Shown: positions 41,400 to 50,202, counted from the stretch's first letter. The stretch is 64,000 bases of DNA from Sphingomonas sediminicola (GCF_014489515.1 NZ_CP060782.1:310001-374000); one strand, 5' to 3'. Program-made: numbers and translations. The notes: generated by a model from the sequence alone, not told the origin.

Positions 41400-44201
41400 A
41401 TGACGATCTACACGACGAAGGCCGCTTGCCAGCTTCTTGGCCGCGACCGGAAACAGCAAGAAGGCGACATTGCCACCGGCCACTGCGGACATGTTCCCGC
41501 TTCGGTCAACGGGATGCGCCATTGGCGCGATGACGACCTAGCCGCCGAACTGCTCTTCATGGATCTGCGGCGTGAAGGCTATTCGGTGAAGATTGCCGGG
41601 TTGATCGCTACCCGGCTGCGCACCGCGACGCGCGAGCACCCGGAAGCCGCCCAGCTCACGCTCGTCACGATGATGAACGGCAATCGCTTCGCGGTCCCCA
41701 CGGCGGACCTCGACTTGGCGAACGGCTGGACCTCTGGCGGCCCGGTTCGCGAGGCGCTGATGATCGACGTGCGCAATCTGCGGGCGCGGATCAGCCAGCT
41801 TCTTGAGGCTTACGAGCCGGTGATCGGGGCGGCGATGACGACGCCTGAAAGTGCAAGCGCCCGCTCCGATGAAGGAACGGGCGCAGCGCTAGGGGAACCG
41901 GAAAGGAATGACCCTGAAGCCGGTCCTGCTGCGGACGCGCATCAGAATAAAGAGGAACCGACGCGCATCGGGCAGGTCACTTCGCTCGATGAGTTGCCCG
42001 CCGTCCGCGCATATCTGATCCGGATCGAGGCGAAGGCGGTGAATTTCCAGCGCGCCAAGATCGAAGTGACTGAGGACGGCTATCCCCGAACTGTGGGCCA
42101 GGTGCGCTTCGACGCGAAAGGCAACGTGAAAGTCACCGGAAAGGCGGAGCAGCCGACAGAGGCCGAAGCCGCTGCGATCAAGGAAGCCTTCAAGAATGTG
42201 AAGCTCCCGACGATCGTTCATCTTGAGGTGGTCACCGAGCCGCCTCCCGGCGTGAACCTCTCCGATCCGAACATCTACCTCTGCCATGACTTCGACGGGC
42301 GGGTGGTGATGATCCACCAGCGCTATCAGACGAAGGACGGCGGCAAGGGCTTCATCCCTTGGACGCGGTGGAGCGACGGCCAGTGGCATCAGATGGAGCC
42401 GGAGGTCATGCCGTTCTACGGCCTCCCCGGCGCGAAAGAACATAGCACCCTCTTCCTGCATGAAGGCGCTAAGAGTGCCGCGTTCGTGAAGCGGCTGTTG
42501 GCTGGCGAAGAGTCACCCGACCGCTTTCCGTGGCTCGATGAGCTTCGTTACGGCGCGCATGTCGGCTGGATCGGCGGAGTTCACGCCATCAACCGCAGCG
42601 ACTGGGCGAAGCTCGCCGCGATGGGTTGGAAGCGCGTCGTCATCATCGCGGACAACGACCATGACGGGAAGGGCCTGAAGGCCGCGCACGAGATTGCCGC
42701 GCCCGAGATTGCCGCCGAGCGCTTCGCATCGAATGTCTGGATTTGCGCTTTCGATGCCCGGTTCAAGGATGGCTTCGATCTAGCTGATCCGCTGCCTGAC
42801 GAGATGTTCGACGGCGAGCGCTTCGTCGGGCCGATGTTCACTGACTTCCTGATCCCGGCGACCAAGGCGACGTTCCTGTTGCCTGTCGAGGGACGCGGAA
42901 GGCCGACCGCCTTGCTGCGTGACGAGTTCGCAGCGCAAGTCGCCTACACCGCGCAGCCACCGCGGATCATGTTTCGTCACCATCCGAGCCGCGACCGAAG
43001 GCCGGAAGAGTTCAACACGATTATCGCGCCGTTCTCCGATGTGAAGGACACGGCGCAGAAGGTCTTTGAGCGCATCGAATGCCAGCACGAGCGCATGGTC
43101 TATCGTCCGGGCTTCCCGTCCGGGTCGCTCACGGTCGATGGGCAGCGGTGCTTCAACGTCTATGAAGGGCCGAACATCACGCCTGTTCCGGGCGATGCTG
43201 GGCCGTGGGAAGCGTTCCTAGAGCACCTGTTCCCCGACGCCGAAGAACGGCCCTTGGTCATGAAGTGGCTCGCCACTCTGATCGCGAAGCCGAAGGTCCG
43301 GATGCGCTACGGGATGCTCCTGATCTCCGCCACGCAAGGCGTCGGCAAGAACACGCTGGGCATGATCCTCCGCACACAGGCGGGAGCGTCCAACGTGAGC
43401 TTCCCTTCCGAGAGTTCGGTTGTGGACAGCGCGTTCAACGGCTGGGCGGCGCGCAAGCGGCTGATCTTCATCAGCGAGTTCTATTCCGGTCAGAAGCGCA
43501 AGGCTTACGACAAGCTCAAGTCGCTCGTCACCGATGATGTGATCGAGGTCAACGAGAAGGGCGTCAACCAATACGAGTTGGACAACGCGGCGACGATCAT
43601 CGCGTGCTCAAATTCCGAAGAGGCGCTGTATCTGGACGATGAGGATCGGCGCTGGCTCGTGCCGACTGTTTCGGAAACGCTGCAAGCTCCGGAATGGTGG
43701 GCCGACCTCCGCCAATGGCTCGCGAGCGACGGGCCGGGAATCATCCTGCACTGGGCGCAGCGATACGTTGCCGACCACGGCTTTGTCGGGACCGGCGACC
43801 ACGCACCGGGGTCAACGCGCAAGCGAGCGATTGCGGAGGCTTCCCGATCACCGGCGCTGAGGCTCGCGACCGAACTGGCCGAACATCTCACGACGCTGGA
43901 CCGCAAGGTCATTCTGCCGATGCGCGACGTTCGCAAGTGGATCGCCCTGCAACTCGGCTTCCGTCACGCGGACGGCTCCGCGAACATCGCGGACAAGCGG
44001 CTGGGGAAGCCGGAGACAGTCACGAAGGGGCTGAAGAAGGCCGAAGGCGTGACCGTCTGGGCCGACGCTCTGCGGCCCAAGATCGCCGGCACGCGGGACG
44101 CCGTGGTGATGAACTTCAAGCCGGAGCCGGATGCGCTCTGGCCCGACATCAAGGAGCACCTGACGAACATAGAGGGAGTGAAGCTCGATGACCCAATGTA
44201 A
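41400..44201 (+). CDS. Replication protein: MerR-like HTH + TOPRIM-like domain + SF3-type helicase (DUF5906-like)
   Basis: A 933-residue multidomain protein. Residues 1-140 resemble a MerR winged helix with dimer helix (TTKAACQLLGRDR, HWRDDDLAAELLFMDLRREGYSV, IDVRNLRARISQLL). A low-complexity linker (about 145-190) follows. A TOPRIM-like region has Glu in FLHEGAKSAAF (about 353) and the Asp motif IIADNDHDGKG (about 414-424). The helicase domain has Walker A ATQGVGKNTL (about 644-653; Asn replaces the usual Ser/Thr), Walker B LIFISEF, sensor ATIIACSNSEEAL and an arginine finger in DDEDRRWLVP. It follows a GGAAGGAG ribosome-binding site. It most likely starts replication of the excised element. 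Confidence 0.8.
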   Translation: MTIYTTKAACQLLGRDRKQQEGDIATGHCGHVPASVNGMRHWRDDDLAAELLFMDLRREGYSVKIAGLIATRLRTATREHPEAAQLTLVTMMNGNRFAVPTADLDLANGWTSGGPVREALMIDVRNLRARISQLLEAYEPVIGAAMTTPESASARSDEGTGAALGEPERNDPEAGPAADAHQNKEEPTRIGQVTSLDELPAVRAYLIRIEAKAVNFQRAKIEVTEDGYPRTVGQVRFDAKGNVKVTGKAEQPTEAEAAAIKEAFKNVKLPTIVHLEVVTEPPPGVNLSDPNIYLCHDFDGRVVMIHQRYQTKDGGKGFIPWTRWSDGQWHQMEPEVMPFYGLPGAKEHSTLFLHEGAKSAAFVKRLLAGEESPDRFPWLDELRYGAHVGWIGGVHAINRSDWAKLAAMGWKRVVIIADNDHDGKGLKAAHEIAAPEIAAERFASNVWICAFDARFKDGFDLADPLPDEMFDGERFVGPMFTDFLIPATKATFLLPVEGRGRPTALLRDEFAAQVAYTAQPPRIMFRHHPSRDRRPEEFNTIIAPFSDVKDTAQKVFERIECQHERMVYRPGFPSGSLTVDGQRCFNVYEGPNITPVPGDAGPWEAFLEHLFPDAEERPLVMKWLATLIAKPKVRMRYGMLLISATQGVGKNTLGMILRTQAGASNVSFPSESSVVDSAFNGWAARKRLIFISEFYSGQKRKAYDKLKSLVTDDVIEVNEKGVNQYELDNAATIIACSNSEEALYLDDEDRRWLVPTVSETLQAPEWWADLRQWLASDGPGIILHWAQRYVADHGFVGTGDHAPGSTRKRAIAEASRSPALRLATELAEHLTTLDRKVILPMRDVRKWIALQLGFRHADGSANIADKRLGKPETVTKGLKKAEGVTVWADALRPKIAGTRDAVVMNFKPEPDALWPDIKEHLTNIEGVKLDDPM

Positions 44202-44360
44202 CCCGGACACGAACGGACACGAGAAAAGGGGACGGGGACGGGTGAAACCCCTTTTCTCTCCCGGACAGAATTAAATCGGAAGAAGGAAGAGAAGGGGATT
44301 TAATCGGCGGCGATAGCGAAACTAGGCCTTTCGCCGTCCCCCGTCCCCTTTCGCCCGACG
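44202..44360. other. ori: Candidate replication origin: nested inverted repeats
   Basis: Three dyads are stacked here. GAGAAAAGGGG (44221-44231) pairs with 44248-44258. ATTAAATC (44270-44277) pairs with GATTTAAT (44297-44304). A G-rich arm at 44223-44247 pairs, with two single-base offsets, with 44329-44352. A short direct repeat (CGGACACGA, ACGGACACGA) precedes them. The region lies directly after the replication gene, as expected for a P4-like ori/crr. A terminator or regulatory hairpin is the alternative. Confidence 0.5.
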
Positions 44361-44401
44361 ATCCGGCTGCGCTGGACCGCTTCCTAGCCGACAACCCGGC
44401 G

Positions 44402-45172
44402 ATGACTGTCCGCGATTGGAAGGGCAAAGGCTTTCACGCGTTCGCGCCGTTCGACAAGCACTACGTCCTTCCGAACGAGCTTCCTTGGGACAAGTTGGAC
44501 CGGGACGAAGTGCGGCGGCTCGCCACCAGCGAGAAGGCCCGCTTCCTTACTCGTGGCCAGCGAATGGCCGCTGGGCGTGATCCTGGGCTGGAATGGGATG
44601 AGCGCAGCCGATCCTACCGGCTGAAGGCCGACGCCACTCCTGCACCAGCTACGGCCACCGGGGCGATGCTGACCCCTACCCCCATCGAAAAGTTCGTGGT
44701 GGCCCAAATCCAAGACCGGCGGCGGCCACGATTAAAAATGCAAACACGGAAAATCGCGAGGGTGACGATGCCTGAACCCACAGCTTTCAACATGAACAGC
44801 CGTGAGCGCGTCATCTTCGACGAGATCATGGAGGAGCGCTCGGACTGGTCTGAGCACCAAGTTCGCTTGGCCACGATCCTCGCACGCGAAATGCTCCGGC
44901 TCGCTCAGGCGCAACAAGACCTGCAGCGCACCGGCTACGTGACCCACAACGGGCGCGGCAACCCGGTTGTGCATCCGCTTGTTCGGGTGCTCGATCAGGC
45001 CGTCAAAAAGGTCTGCGCATACCGACGCACACTCGGCATCAGTGCGCGGGCGCAAGGCGGCGAAGCCCGCGACATTGCACGCCGCCGCGCGATCCGCCTC
45101 CAGCAACAACGAGACGCCGTGCGCGACGAAGACAACCTAATCGCATTTCCGACACAAGGAGACAGGACATGA
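44402..45172 (+). CDS. P27-family phage terminase small subunit with N-terminal extension
   Basis: The C-terminal ~125 residues of this 256-residue frame match P27-type small terminases: NSRERVIFDEIMEERSDW, LAREMLRLAQAQQDLQRTG, then GNPVVHPLVRVLD and the RRTLGISARAQG block. Small terminases recognise the packaging site and recruit the large subunit. The N-terminal ~120 residues (FHAFAPFDKHYVLP, WDERSRSYRLK) are unrelated; the terminase proper may start at ATG 44768. The frame is open upstream to about 44246 without a start codon. The stop overlaps the next gene by ATGA. Confidence 0.7.
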   Translation: MTVRDWKGKGFHAFAPFDKHYVLPNELPWDKLDRDEVRRLATSEKARFLTRGQRMAAGRDPGLEWDERSRSYRLKADATPAPATATGAMLTPTPIEKFVVAQIQDRRRPRLKMQTRKIARVTMPEPTAFNMNSRERVIFDEIMEERSDWSEHQVRLATILAREMLRLAQAQQDLQRTGYVTHNGRGNPVVHPLVRVLDQAVKKVCAYRRTLGISARAQGGEARDIARRRAIRLQQQRDAVRDEDNLIAFPTQGDRT

Positions 45173-45417
45173 CGCGTGAAGAAGAGGACTGCTCAGTCAA
45201 GGTGATCGAGTTCTGCCGCACCCACTTTCGCAAGCTTGGATCGGAGGAGTTCGCGAAGATGGGCGCTCGATCCGAGGACGTGGCAATCGCCGCCTGTTAC
45301 TCCGCCTTTGACCTCGCCTCCGCCCACAAGGGCGATGCGTTCGCGGGCATCGAGTTAGCTCGCACCGCGCTGGACGTGATCGAGCGGAGTTTGCTGACCG
45401 GAGAAACGGTCCTGTGA
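45169..45417 (+). CDS. Small element-borne hypothetical protein
   Basis: The 82-residue protein (FCRTHFRKLGSEEFAKMG, then AIAACYSAFDLASAHKGDAFAG) looks all-helical. The family is unrecognised. It is coupled at both ends by ATGA and GTGA overlaps, so it belongs to the terminase transcription unit. Confidence 0.6.
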   Translation: MTREEEDCSVKVIEFCRTHFRKLGSEEFAKMGARSEDVAIAACYSAFDLASAHKGDAFAGIELARTALDVIERSLLTGETVL

Positions 45418-45854
45418 ACGCTTGGCCGCGCGCCTTGGTCAGCGGTGTGCGATGCATGGCGCGTCCGCGTCGGCCCGATGCTGAGGCTCACGCCGTGCGC
45501 GAAGCGGCGAAGATCGTACGAGCAGAAACCGGGCTGACGAGCGCGAAGGGCATCGGCGGCGAGATTGCGGCCCGCGTCGTCCCTGCGGTAATGAGAGAGA
45601 TTGAGGGCGATGCGCTGGAACTTGCGCTGGCCGCAATAGAACGGGACTTGATCGGCTCTCCGTTTCAGCGGCTCGCATCATGCCCTGAAATCGACACTGC
45701 TTCCCTGTTCGTTGAAAGACAGGTCGAGAGGCTTCGCGCCAGATCGGGTCGTTATCTCTCGCCGACCGAGCAGTTGGTGGAACGCCAAACCATTGCCGCC
45801 GAGGTCACAGACGTTTTAGCAGCGCGTTATGATCGGCAATTGCGTGCCTGCTAA
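45414..45854 (+). CDS. Element-borne hypothetical protein
   Basis: The 146-residue protein starts at GTG 45414 (GTGA overlap) or ATG 45456. It is helical and arginine/glutamate-rich, with AAKIVRAETGLTSAKGIGGEIAARVVP as its most distinctive part. I do not recognise it. Its place between the small terminase and capsid genes suggests an assembly or packaging role, but nothing in the sequence proves that. Confidence 0.6.
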   Translation: MNAWPRALVSGVRCMARPRRPDAEAHAVREAAKIVRAETGLTSAKGIGGEIAARVVPAVMREIEGDALELALAAIERDLIGSPFQRLASCPEIDTASLFVERQVERLRARSGRYLSPTEQLVERQTIAAEVTDVLAARYDRQLRAC

Positions 45855-45890
45855 TGCCGATTTCAGAGGTTTAGCGACTAGCATGGATAG

Positions 45891-46547
45891 ATGATGGCTA
45901 ATGACAATGGGCAGCGCGGCTTCCGCAGATGGGTGAGCTGGGCGTTCGCTCTCGTGAGCTTGGTCGCGGCGGCCTTGTTCCAACAAGCGATAGGCGCCTT
46001 CGCGACCAACAGGGGTTGGGACCAGATACTAATCAGCGGCTGGCAAGAAATCACAAATCTGGGCCTTCAGGATGTGGTTGTCTTTGCCTTCTTCACCTTG
46101 GGCGGGGCCACCCTCGCACTATGGGTCGAGTTTTGGCTCAGGGACAGGCGCGAAGCGAAGGCACGGCAGGAGCAACTGGCTTTGTCGTCCACTGCATATC
46201 TTCGATTTTCCGAGGATAATGGCGAACCGTTAGTGGTGGAGCTTGGCGAGCAATCCGAAAACGTCTCCTACTTCGCATGGTATGTGAACAACGGCGGGAC
46301 GAGGCGCAACGAGGCCACGATGATCTTTGTCGAGTTCGAGAAAGAAATCCCTGCGCCTGCGGTTGTCGCTCATTCCGGAAAGCCGGGCGAATGGCGGGAG
46401 ATTGCCTCCACCGATCGATTCGCATTTGTCGAGCTAAAGGGCTGGCCTGATGGTGAGGTGACTGTCCAAGCAGTTGACTCTAAAGCCTTGGGACTGGACC
46501 GCCGCCACGAATTGCTCGTTTGGCGATCTTATGCGCCAGTTGACTAA
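45891..46547 (+). CDS. Element-borne protein with two membrane helices
   Basis: The 218-residue protein has helices at about residues 13-33 (WVSWAFALVSLVAAALFQ) and 58-82 (VVVFAFFTLGGATLALWVEFWL). A cytoplasmic ~135-residue beta-rich domain follows (TAYLRFSEDNGEPLVVELG, SYFAWYVNNGGTRRNEA). There is no recognised family. A membrane protein of unknown function between packaging and capsid genes could be an immunity, exclusion or lysis factor. Confidence 0.65.
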   Translation: MMANDNGQRGFRRWVSWAFALVSLVAAALFQQAIGAFATNRGWDQILISGWQEITNLGLQDVVVFAFFTLGGATLALWVEFWLRDRREAKARQEQLALSSTAYLRFSEDNGEPLVVELGEQSENVSYFAWYVNNGGTRRNEATMIFVEFEKEIPAPAVVAHSGKPGEWREIASTDRFAFVELKGWPDGEVTVQAVDSKALGLDRRHELLVWRSYAPVD

Positions 46548-46630
46548 TTAGAATCGAGTAGCACGCGCGAGAACGCAGTATTTCCGCGCCGGGACAGTCG
46601 ATCCTCCGTCATCGATCAACGGAGAACGAC

Positions 46631-47841
46631 ATGACCTACCATTTCCCACGTTCCCTCGCCCACGGCGGCTTCCGCGTTCGCGCTGAGCAAGGCCCGGAGC
46701 AGATGATGCGTCAGCTTCGCAACGCCATCGAGGATTTCACGACGCGGCATGACGAGCGCGTGACCAATCTGGAAGCGGCGCTGAACAGCATCAACGCTGG
46801 CGGCGGCGTGAACATCTCCGCTCCGCAACTGAATGTCGGAGCCGATCCGGAATACACCCGGACGTTCAACAGCTACTTTCGACGCGGCGAGGGCGAAGAG
46901 TTCCTGCGCTCGCAGAACGCCACCGGCGACCGCGCGGCCATTCACGCGGCGATGAGCGTCGGCACGGCCGGTGACGGCGGCTATCTGGCCCCAACGAGTG
47001 GGACCGCACCATTCTTGAGGCACAGCGGGCGACCTCGCCTATGCGTCGTCTCGCGACGGTGCAGCCCACGAGCGTTGGCGCGTTCACGAAGCTCTGGGAC
47101 GCGAAGAACTGGGGATCGGGCTGGGTTGGCGAAACCGCCGCGAGGCCGCAGACGACCAGCACGCAGCTTGCTCCGATTCCGTTCGCATCGGGTGAGATTT
47201 ACGCAATGCCGGCTGCGACCCAGCGGCTGCTCGATGACGCGGCGATCAACATCGACGTTTGGCTGCGCAATTCGGTGCAGGCGGAGTTCAGCCGCCAAGA
47301 AGGCATCGCCTTCATCGCCGGCGACGGCACCAACAAGCCCGCTGGCTTCCTGAGTTACGTGACCGGTGGCGCCAACGCGGGGACCCATCCGGGCGGCGTG
47401 ATTGAGACTGTTGAGAAGGCGCTTGATCCGGCGGCATCGGCTGCGACCGTCGATAACCTGATTGACTTCGCTTACGGGTTGGACGCGCCCTACAGAAACA
47501 ATGCCACCTGGCTCATGAACAGCCTCACGGCGGCGATGCTGGCGAAGCTCAAGGACGCGGACGGTAACCTGATCTGGCGCGAGAGCCTGATCGTCGGACA
47601 GCCCGCAACCCTGTTGGGCCGTCCGGTCGAAATCGACGAGGCGATGCCCGCTCCAGGCCTTGGTGCGATGCCGATTGCGTTCGGGGATTGGAAGGCTGGA
47701 TATCTAATCAACGACCGCATTGGCACTCGCGTGCTGCGCGATCCTTACAGCAACAAGCCGTTCGTGATGTTCTACGTCACGAAGCGCGTTGGCGGCGGCG
47801 TCCTCGATCCGAATGCGATCAAGGTGCTCAAACAGCCCTAA
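46631..47841 (+). CDS. HK97-family phage major capsid protein (one 1-base break)
   Basis: The restored product is 403 residues. A helical N-terminal delta/scaffold-like segment (about 15-55; MMRQLRNAIEDF, RVTNLEAALNSI) is followed by the phage capsid domain: GDGGYLAPTEWD at about 117-128, FSRQEGIAFIAGDGTNKPAGFL (in two adjacent strands), TWLMNSLTAAMLAKLKD and ending DPNAIKVLKQP. The frame breaks near 46996; one G restores it. It starts after a GGAGA site. It has no adjoining protease or portal gene. The folded protein should form an icosahedral shell; whether the delta domain is processed is unknown. Confidence 0.88.
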
Positions 47842-47846
47842 CGGCA

Positions 47847-47957
47847 CTATTCCTTAGTTGGCTTCGGCTCCGGTTTAGGCTCAGGCCTTGGCGGAGCCGG
47901 AGGCTTTTTCGCGCCGTCGTCATACTTGCGAAATTGTTCAGGCGGAGGCTTTGCCAT
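47847..47957 (-). CDS. Tiny Pro/Lys-rich protein on the opposite strand
   Basis: The 36-residue frame (ATG 47957, TAG 47847) begins MAKPPPEQFRKYDDGAKK and ends in a PEPKPEPKPTKE-type repeat. Low-complexity composition makes this tentative, but the MAKPPPEQFRKYDDG start looks protein-like. It would be the only minus-strand gene of the element. Confidence 0.4.
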   Translation of the reverse strand: MAKPPPEQFRKYDDGAKKPPAPPRPEPKPEPKPTKE

Positions 47958-47985
47958 GTAGTGAAACTACGGCAATAAAAGCCGT

Positions 47986-48569
47986 GTGTCTAATGGCTTT
48001 GAGACATTCGCAGACTTGCCGCCCGAGCTTCAAGTAGAGGCTCTACGCGAAGGCGAGAAAATGCTTGAGCTTCAACTCACGGTGGCGAACGCCGCCGACG
48101 CTCGCGCTCTCGCTTGGTCCGGTTTTTTATTGACCGGAGGGACCGCTTCTTTGGGAGGCGGCATCGCCCTCTTCAACAAATCGCCCGCGGACATTTGGCT
48201 TGGCTACGTCGCAATCTTGTTCGGCTTACAACTTCTGATCGCCGCGTGGCTCTCGCTGTCGACAGTCGCTCCAAAGCGCTTTTGCCTGCCCGGAAACCAG
48301 CCGTCCTCATGGCTGCCGGAGAACTGGGAGTGCGTGGGCGATGACCCGCGAAGATTCGCCGATCCCGAATTGATCAAGCGCGCGACATCGATAACTCGAT
48401 TGTGAAGAATATGGCCGCCGCTGAAACCAACGCGAAGCGAATGCACCGGTCATTCAAGTGGGGCTTCATCTCTGTTGTTGCCGCTGGCGTTCTACTCTTG
48501 CTGACCGTCACGTATCGCCAGTTCACGATCCAAGAACCGAACTCCGAATTTGTCGGTCGCAATCCATAG
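47986..48569 (+). CDS. Element-borne membrane protein (probable 1-base break)
   Basis: As printed a 139-residue frame ends at 48405, and a second frame (from ATG 48411) encodes MAAAETNAKRMHRSFKWGF plus a membrane helix. One G added near 48372 joins them into a 194-residue protein with helices at about 44-62, 68-88 and 165-183 and a soluble loop with GNQPSSWLPENW between. The family is unrecognised. The topology (short helical pairs flanking a soluble loop, C-terminal anchor) resembles small membrane effectors, but I cannot support a specific claim. Confidence 0.6.
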
Positions 48570-48579
48570 GAGGTAAAGC

Positions 48580-49020
48580 ATGGATCAGCGCGTTGTCATG
48601 CTGGTCGACGATTTGCGTAGTTTGCCGACCAATGAGCCGGTGGATCTGATCGGCTTCAAGGACCAGATTGTCTTCCTCCACGGCGATGTCGACAACGAGG
48701 CCGACCGCGTCACGTTGATCGAGATCTACCTCTCACTGATGGAACTGGCCGAACGACAATTCATCGCGCAAGGGGCAGATCCCACCGAAATTCGCAACTT
48801 GAAGAATGCGGAACATAAGTTCTTCTGCATCAAGGAAGCGACGATTGGCGAGAACGTCGATCCCGACCTTCTCCTGCAAGTGACACAACGCGAAGTTGAT
48901 GCGGGCCGACTGCCAGCCGACGACGGACTATATCAGCATGCAAAGGACGGCGCGGCAGTCTTTGGACGCGGGAGTGCGCCTGAGCGAAAGGGATTTTTCA
49001 ACAAGCTTTTTGGCCGCTGA
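48580..49020 (+). CDS. Element-borne soluble hypothetical protein
   Basis: The 146-residue acidic protein has a strong GGAGG ribosome-binding site eleven bases after the preceding gene. Features are VVMLVDDLRSLPTNEPVDLIGF, IYLSLMELAERQF and a C-terminal ERKGFFNKLFGR amphipathic tail, which could bind membrane. There is no recognised family. Confidence 0.6.
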   Translation: MDQRVVMLVDDLRSLPTNEPVDLIGFKDQIVFLHGDVDNEADRVTLIEIYLSLMELAERQFIAQGADPTEIRNLKNAEHKFFCIKEATIGENVDPDLLLQVTQREVDAGRLPADDGLYQHAKDGAAVFGRGSAPERKGFFNKLFGR

Positions 49021-49067
49021 CGACTCAGCTTGTTCACGAATCGTTCTCATCCGCATATGCGGAGAGA

Positions 49068-49283
49068 ATGTCCACGAAGCACGTCCGAACGACCGGCGAC
49101 CTCGTGCGCTTCGGCGCATCCCTCCGGCTCGACTGTAGTGGCTGCGGAGCCGCGCGGACCCTCTCCGGGCCGGAAGCCGTGCAGACCTTCGGGTTGGCTC
49201 CCCTCACCCATGCGCGGGCGCGGGCGAAGTGCTCGCGATGCGGGGTGAAGGCGGCTCGCATCGTGGTGCTTCCGCCGTTGTAA
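49068..49283 (+). CDS. Small zinc-ribbon-like protein
   Basis: The 71-residue protein has two CxxC knuckles (LDCSGCGA and AKCSRCGV) about 32 residues apart, typical of a zinc ribbon, with basic residues between. Short proteins of this type are common in mobile elements. Function unknown. Confidence 0.6.
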   Translation: MSTKHVRTTGDLVRFGASLRLDCSGCGAARTLSGPEAVQTFGLAPLTHARARAKCSRCGVKAARIVVLPPL

Positions 49284-49337
49284 GACGTCGCTTTGGCCAG
49301 CCCTTTCAATACAGCTTTCCGCTGCTAGCATCTTCCC

Positions 49338-50059
49338 ATGACGAAGGCTTCGAGAGGTCGACAGGCGCGACGTTTTGGCGGTGGAGGTTCAAAGCCGCCC
49401 GTTAATGATGTCCCAGTGTCCAGCCATGCGCCACGGGACGAACCTCACTTAAGACGGCTTGAGATTTTCGGGGGCTAGCTCTCAGCACGATAAGCGCCCT
49501 TTTTGCGGCCGTGGCCGCTGTCAGTTCGTGTCAGCAGACTGCCGCAACGCGAGGTGATCGAACGACGCCCTACAAGATCGCCTTGTTCCAGACGCGCACG
49601 GATGAATTCCGAAAGTTCATGACAGCTGGTCAGCGCCTAGATGCGGCCTTCCGGAAGGCGCTTTTTGTGAATCCCGTTTATATGGAAACGTCCGAAGATG
49701 CGTTGAAGATGACTGACGCGCAGTTGCAGGATGCAAACGCAAAAGTCGCCTTCATGATCGACGAATACACGACTTGGTTGAACGATGCTCAGGCCGTCAA
49801 CGTGGGTTGGACACCTGAGACGACTATGGCCGTCAATCGGTCGCTTGAGGCCAGCGAAAGGGCGATGGGCTGCTACTTCGCATTCGGTCCTTCTGCTCGG
49901 ACAAACGTGAGAGCGGATTATTGGGCAGGTGTTCGTCAGCGAACGGCCCAAGAATGTCCAAAAACGCGGGCAAGTGTTGTTCAGTTCGATGAGGCGCTTT
50001 TGGAGGCCTACAACCTCATGAAAAAGGACATAGACGCCGTCACGCTTCCGAATATCTAG
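49338..50059 (+). CDS. Element-borne single-pass membrane protein (probable 1-base break)
   Basis: Two frames join if one base is added near 49466: MTKASRGRQARRFGGGG with an Arg-rich N-terminus, then one membrane helix (STISALFAAVAAVSSC), then a ~180-residue extracytoplasmic domain (RTDEFRKFMTAGQRLDAAF, AMGCYFAFGPSARTN). The whole would be 240 residues, N-in/C-out. Alternatively a lipoprotein (lipobox VSSC) starts at GTG 49511. The family is unrecognised. It is the last gene before attR. Confidence 0.55.
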
Positions 50060-50152
50060 AGCCCGCTCCCGTCCGGGAAAAATTCGGGGTTAGGCTCCCG
50101 GCCACGGAGACGAACTCATGTTTTTCAGCACATTAGGCGATCCGCAGTCGGA

Positions 50153-50166
50153 CACCCTCTCCGCCA
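50153..50166 (+). repeat. attR: attR core (14-bp direct repeat of tRNA-Ser 3' end)
   Basis: An exact copy of CACCCTCTCCGCCA from 38921-38934, lying 94 bases after the last element gene and 37 bases before the next chromosomal frame. Flanking bases differ from the tRNA, consistent with a reconstituted half-site. Confidence 0.82.
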
Positions 50167-50202
50167 GCGCCCATCGAAAGGGCATTCGACCTTAAGGGCA
50201 GA

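Larger units (their letters stand above)
38935..50166 (+). mobile_element. 11.2-kb integrative phage-satellite-like element in tRNA-Ser
   Basis: Bounded by the 14-bp repeat, the element encodes in order an integrase, a small unknown, an AlpA-like regulator, a small unknown, a TOPRIM/helicase replication protein, an origin-like region, a P27-type small terminase, three unknowns (one membrane protein), an HK97-type capsid protein, and a distal block of small and membrane proteins. All but one tiny frame are on the plus strand, with many 1- to 4-base overlaps. No large terminase, portal, protease, head-tail or tail genes are present. A defective prophage remnant is the main alternative, but the compact, coupled gene order argues against random decay. 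Confidence 0.82.

Noticed and set aside
46631..47841. Encapsulin (host nanocompartment) instead of phage capsid
   Set aside because: The protein has a phage-type N-terminal delta segment and lies with an integrase and small terminase; no cargo enzyme with an encapsulation tag is adjacent.
50118..50195. Short frame across attR
   Set aside because: Only 25 codons, overlaps the attachment repeat, and has no ribosome-binding site or similarity.
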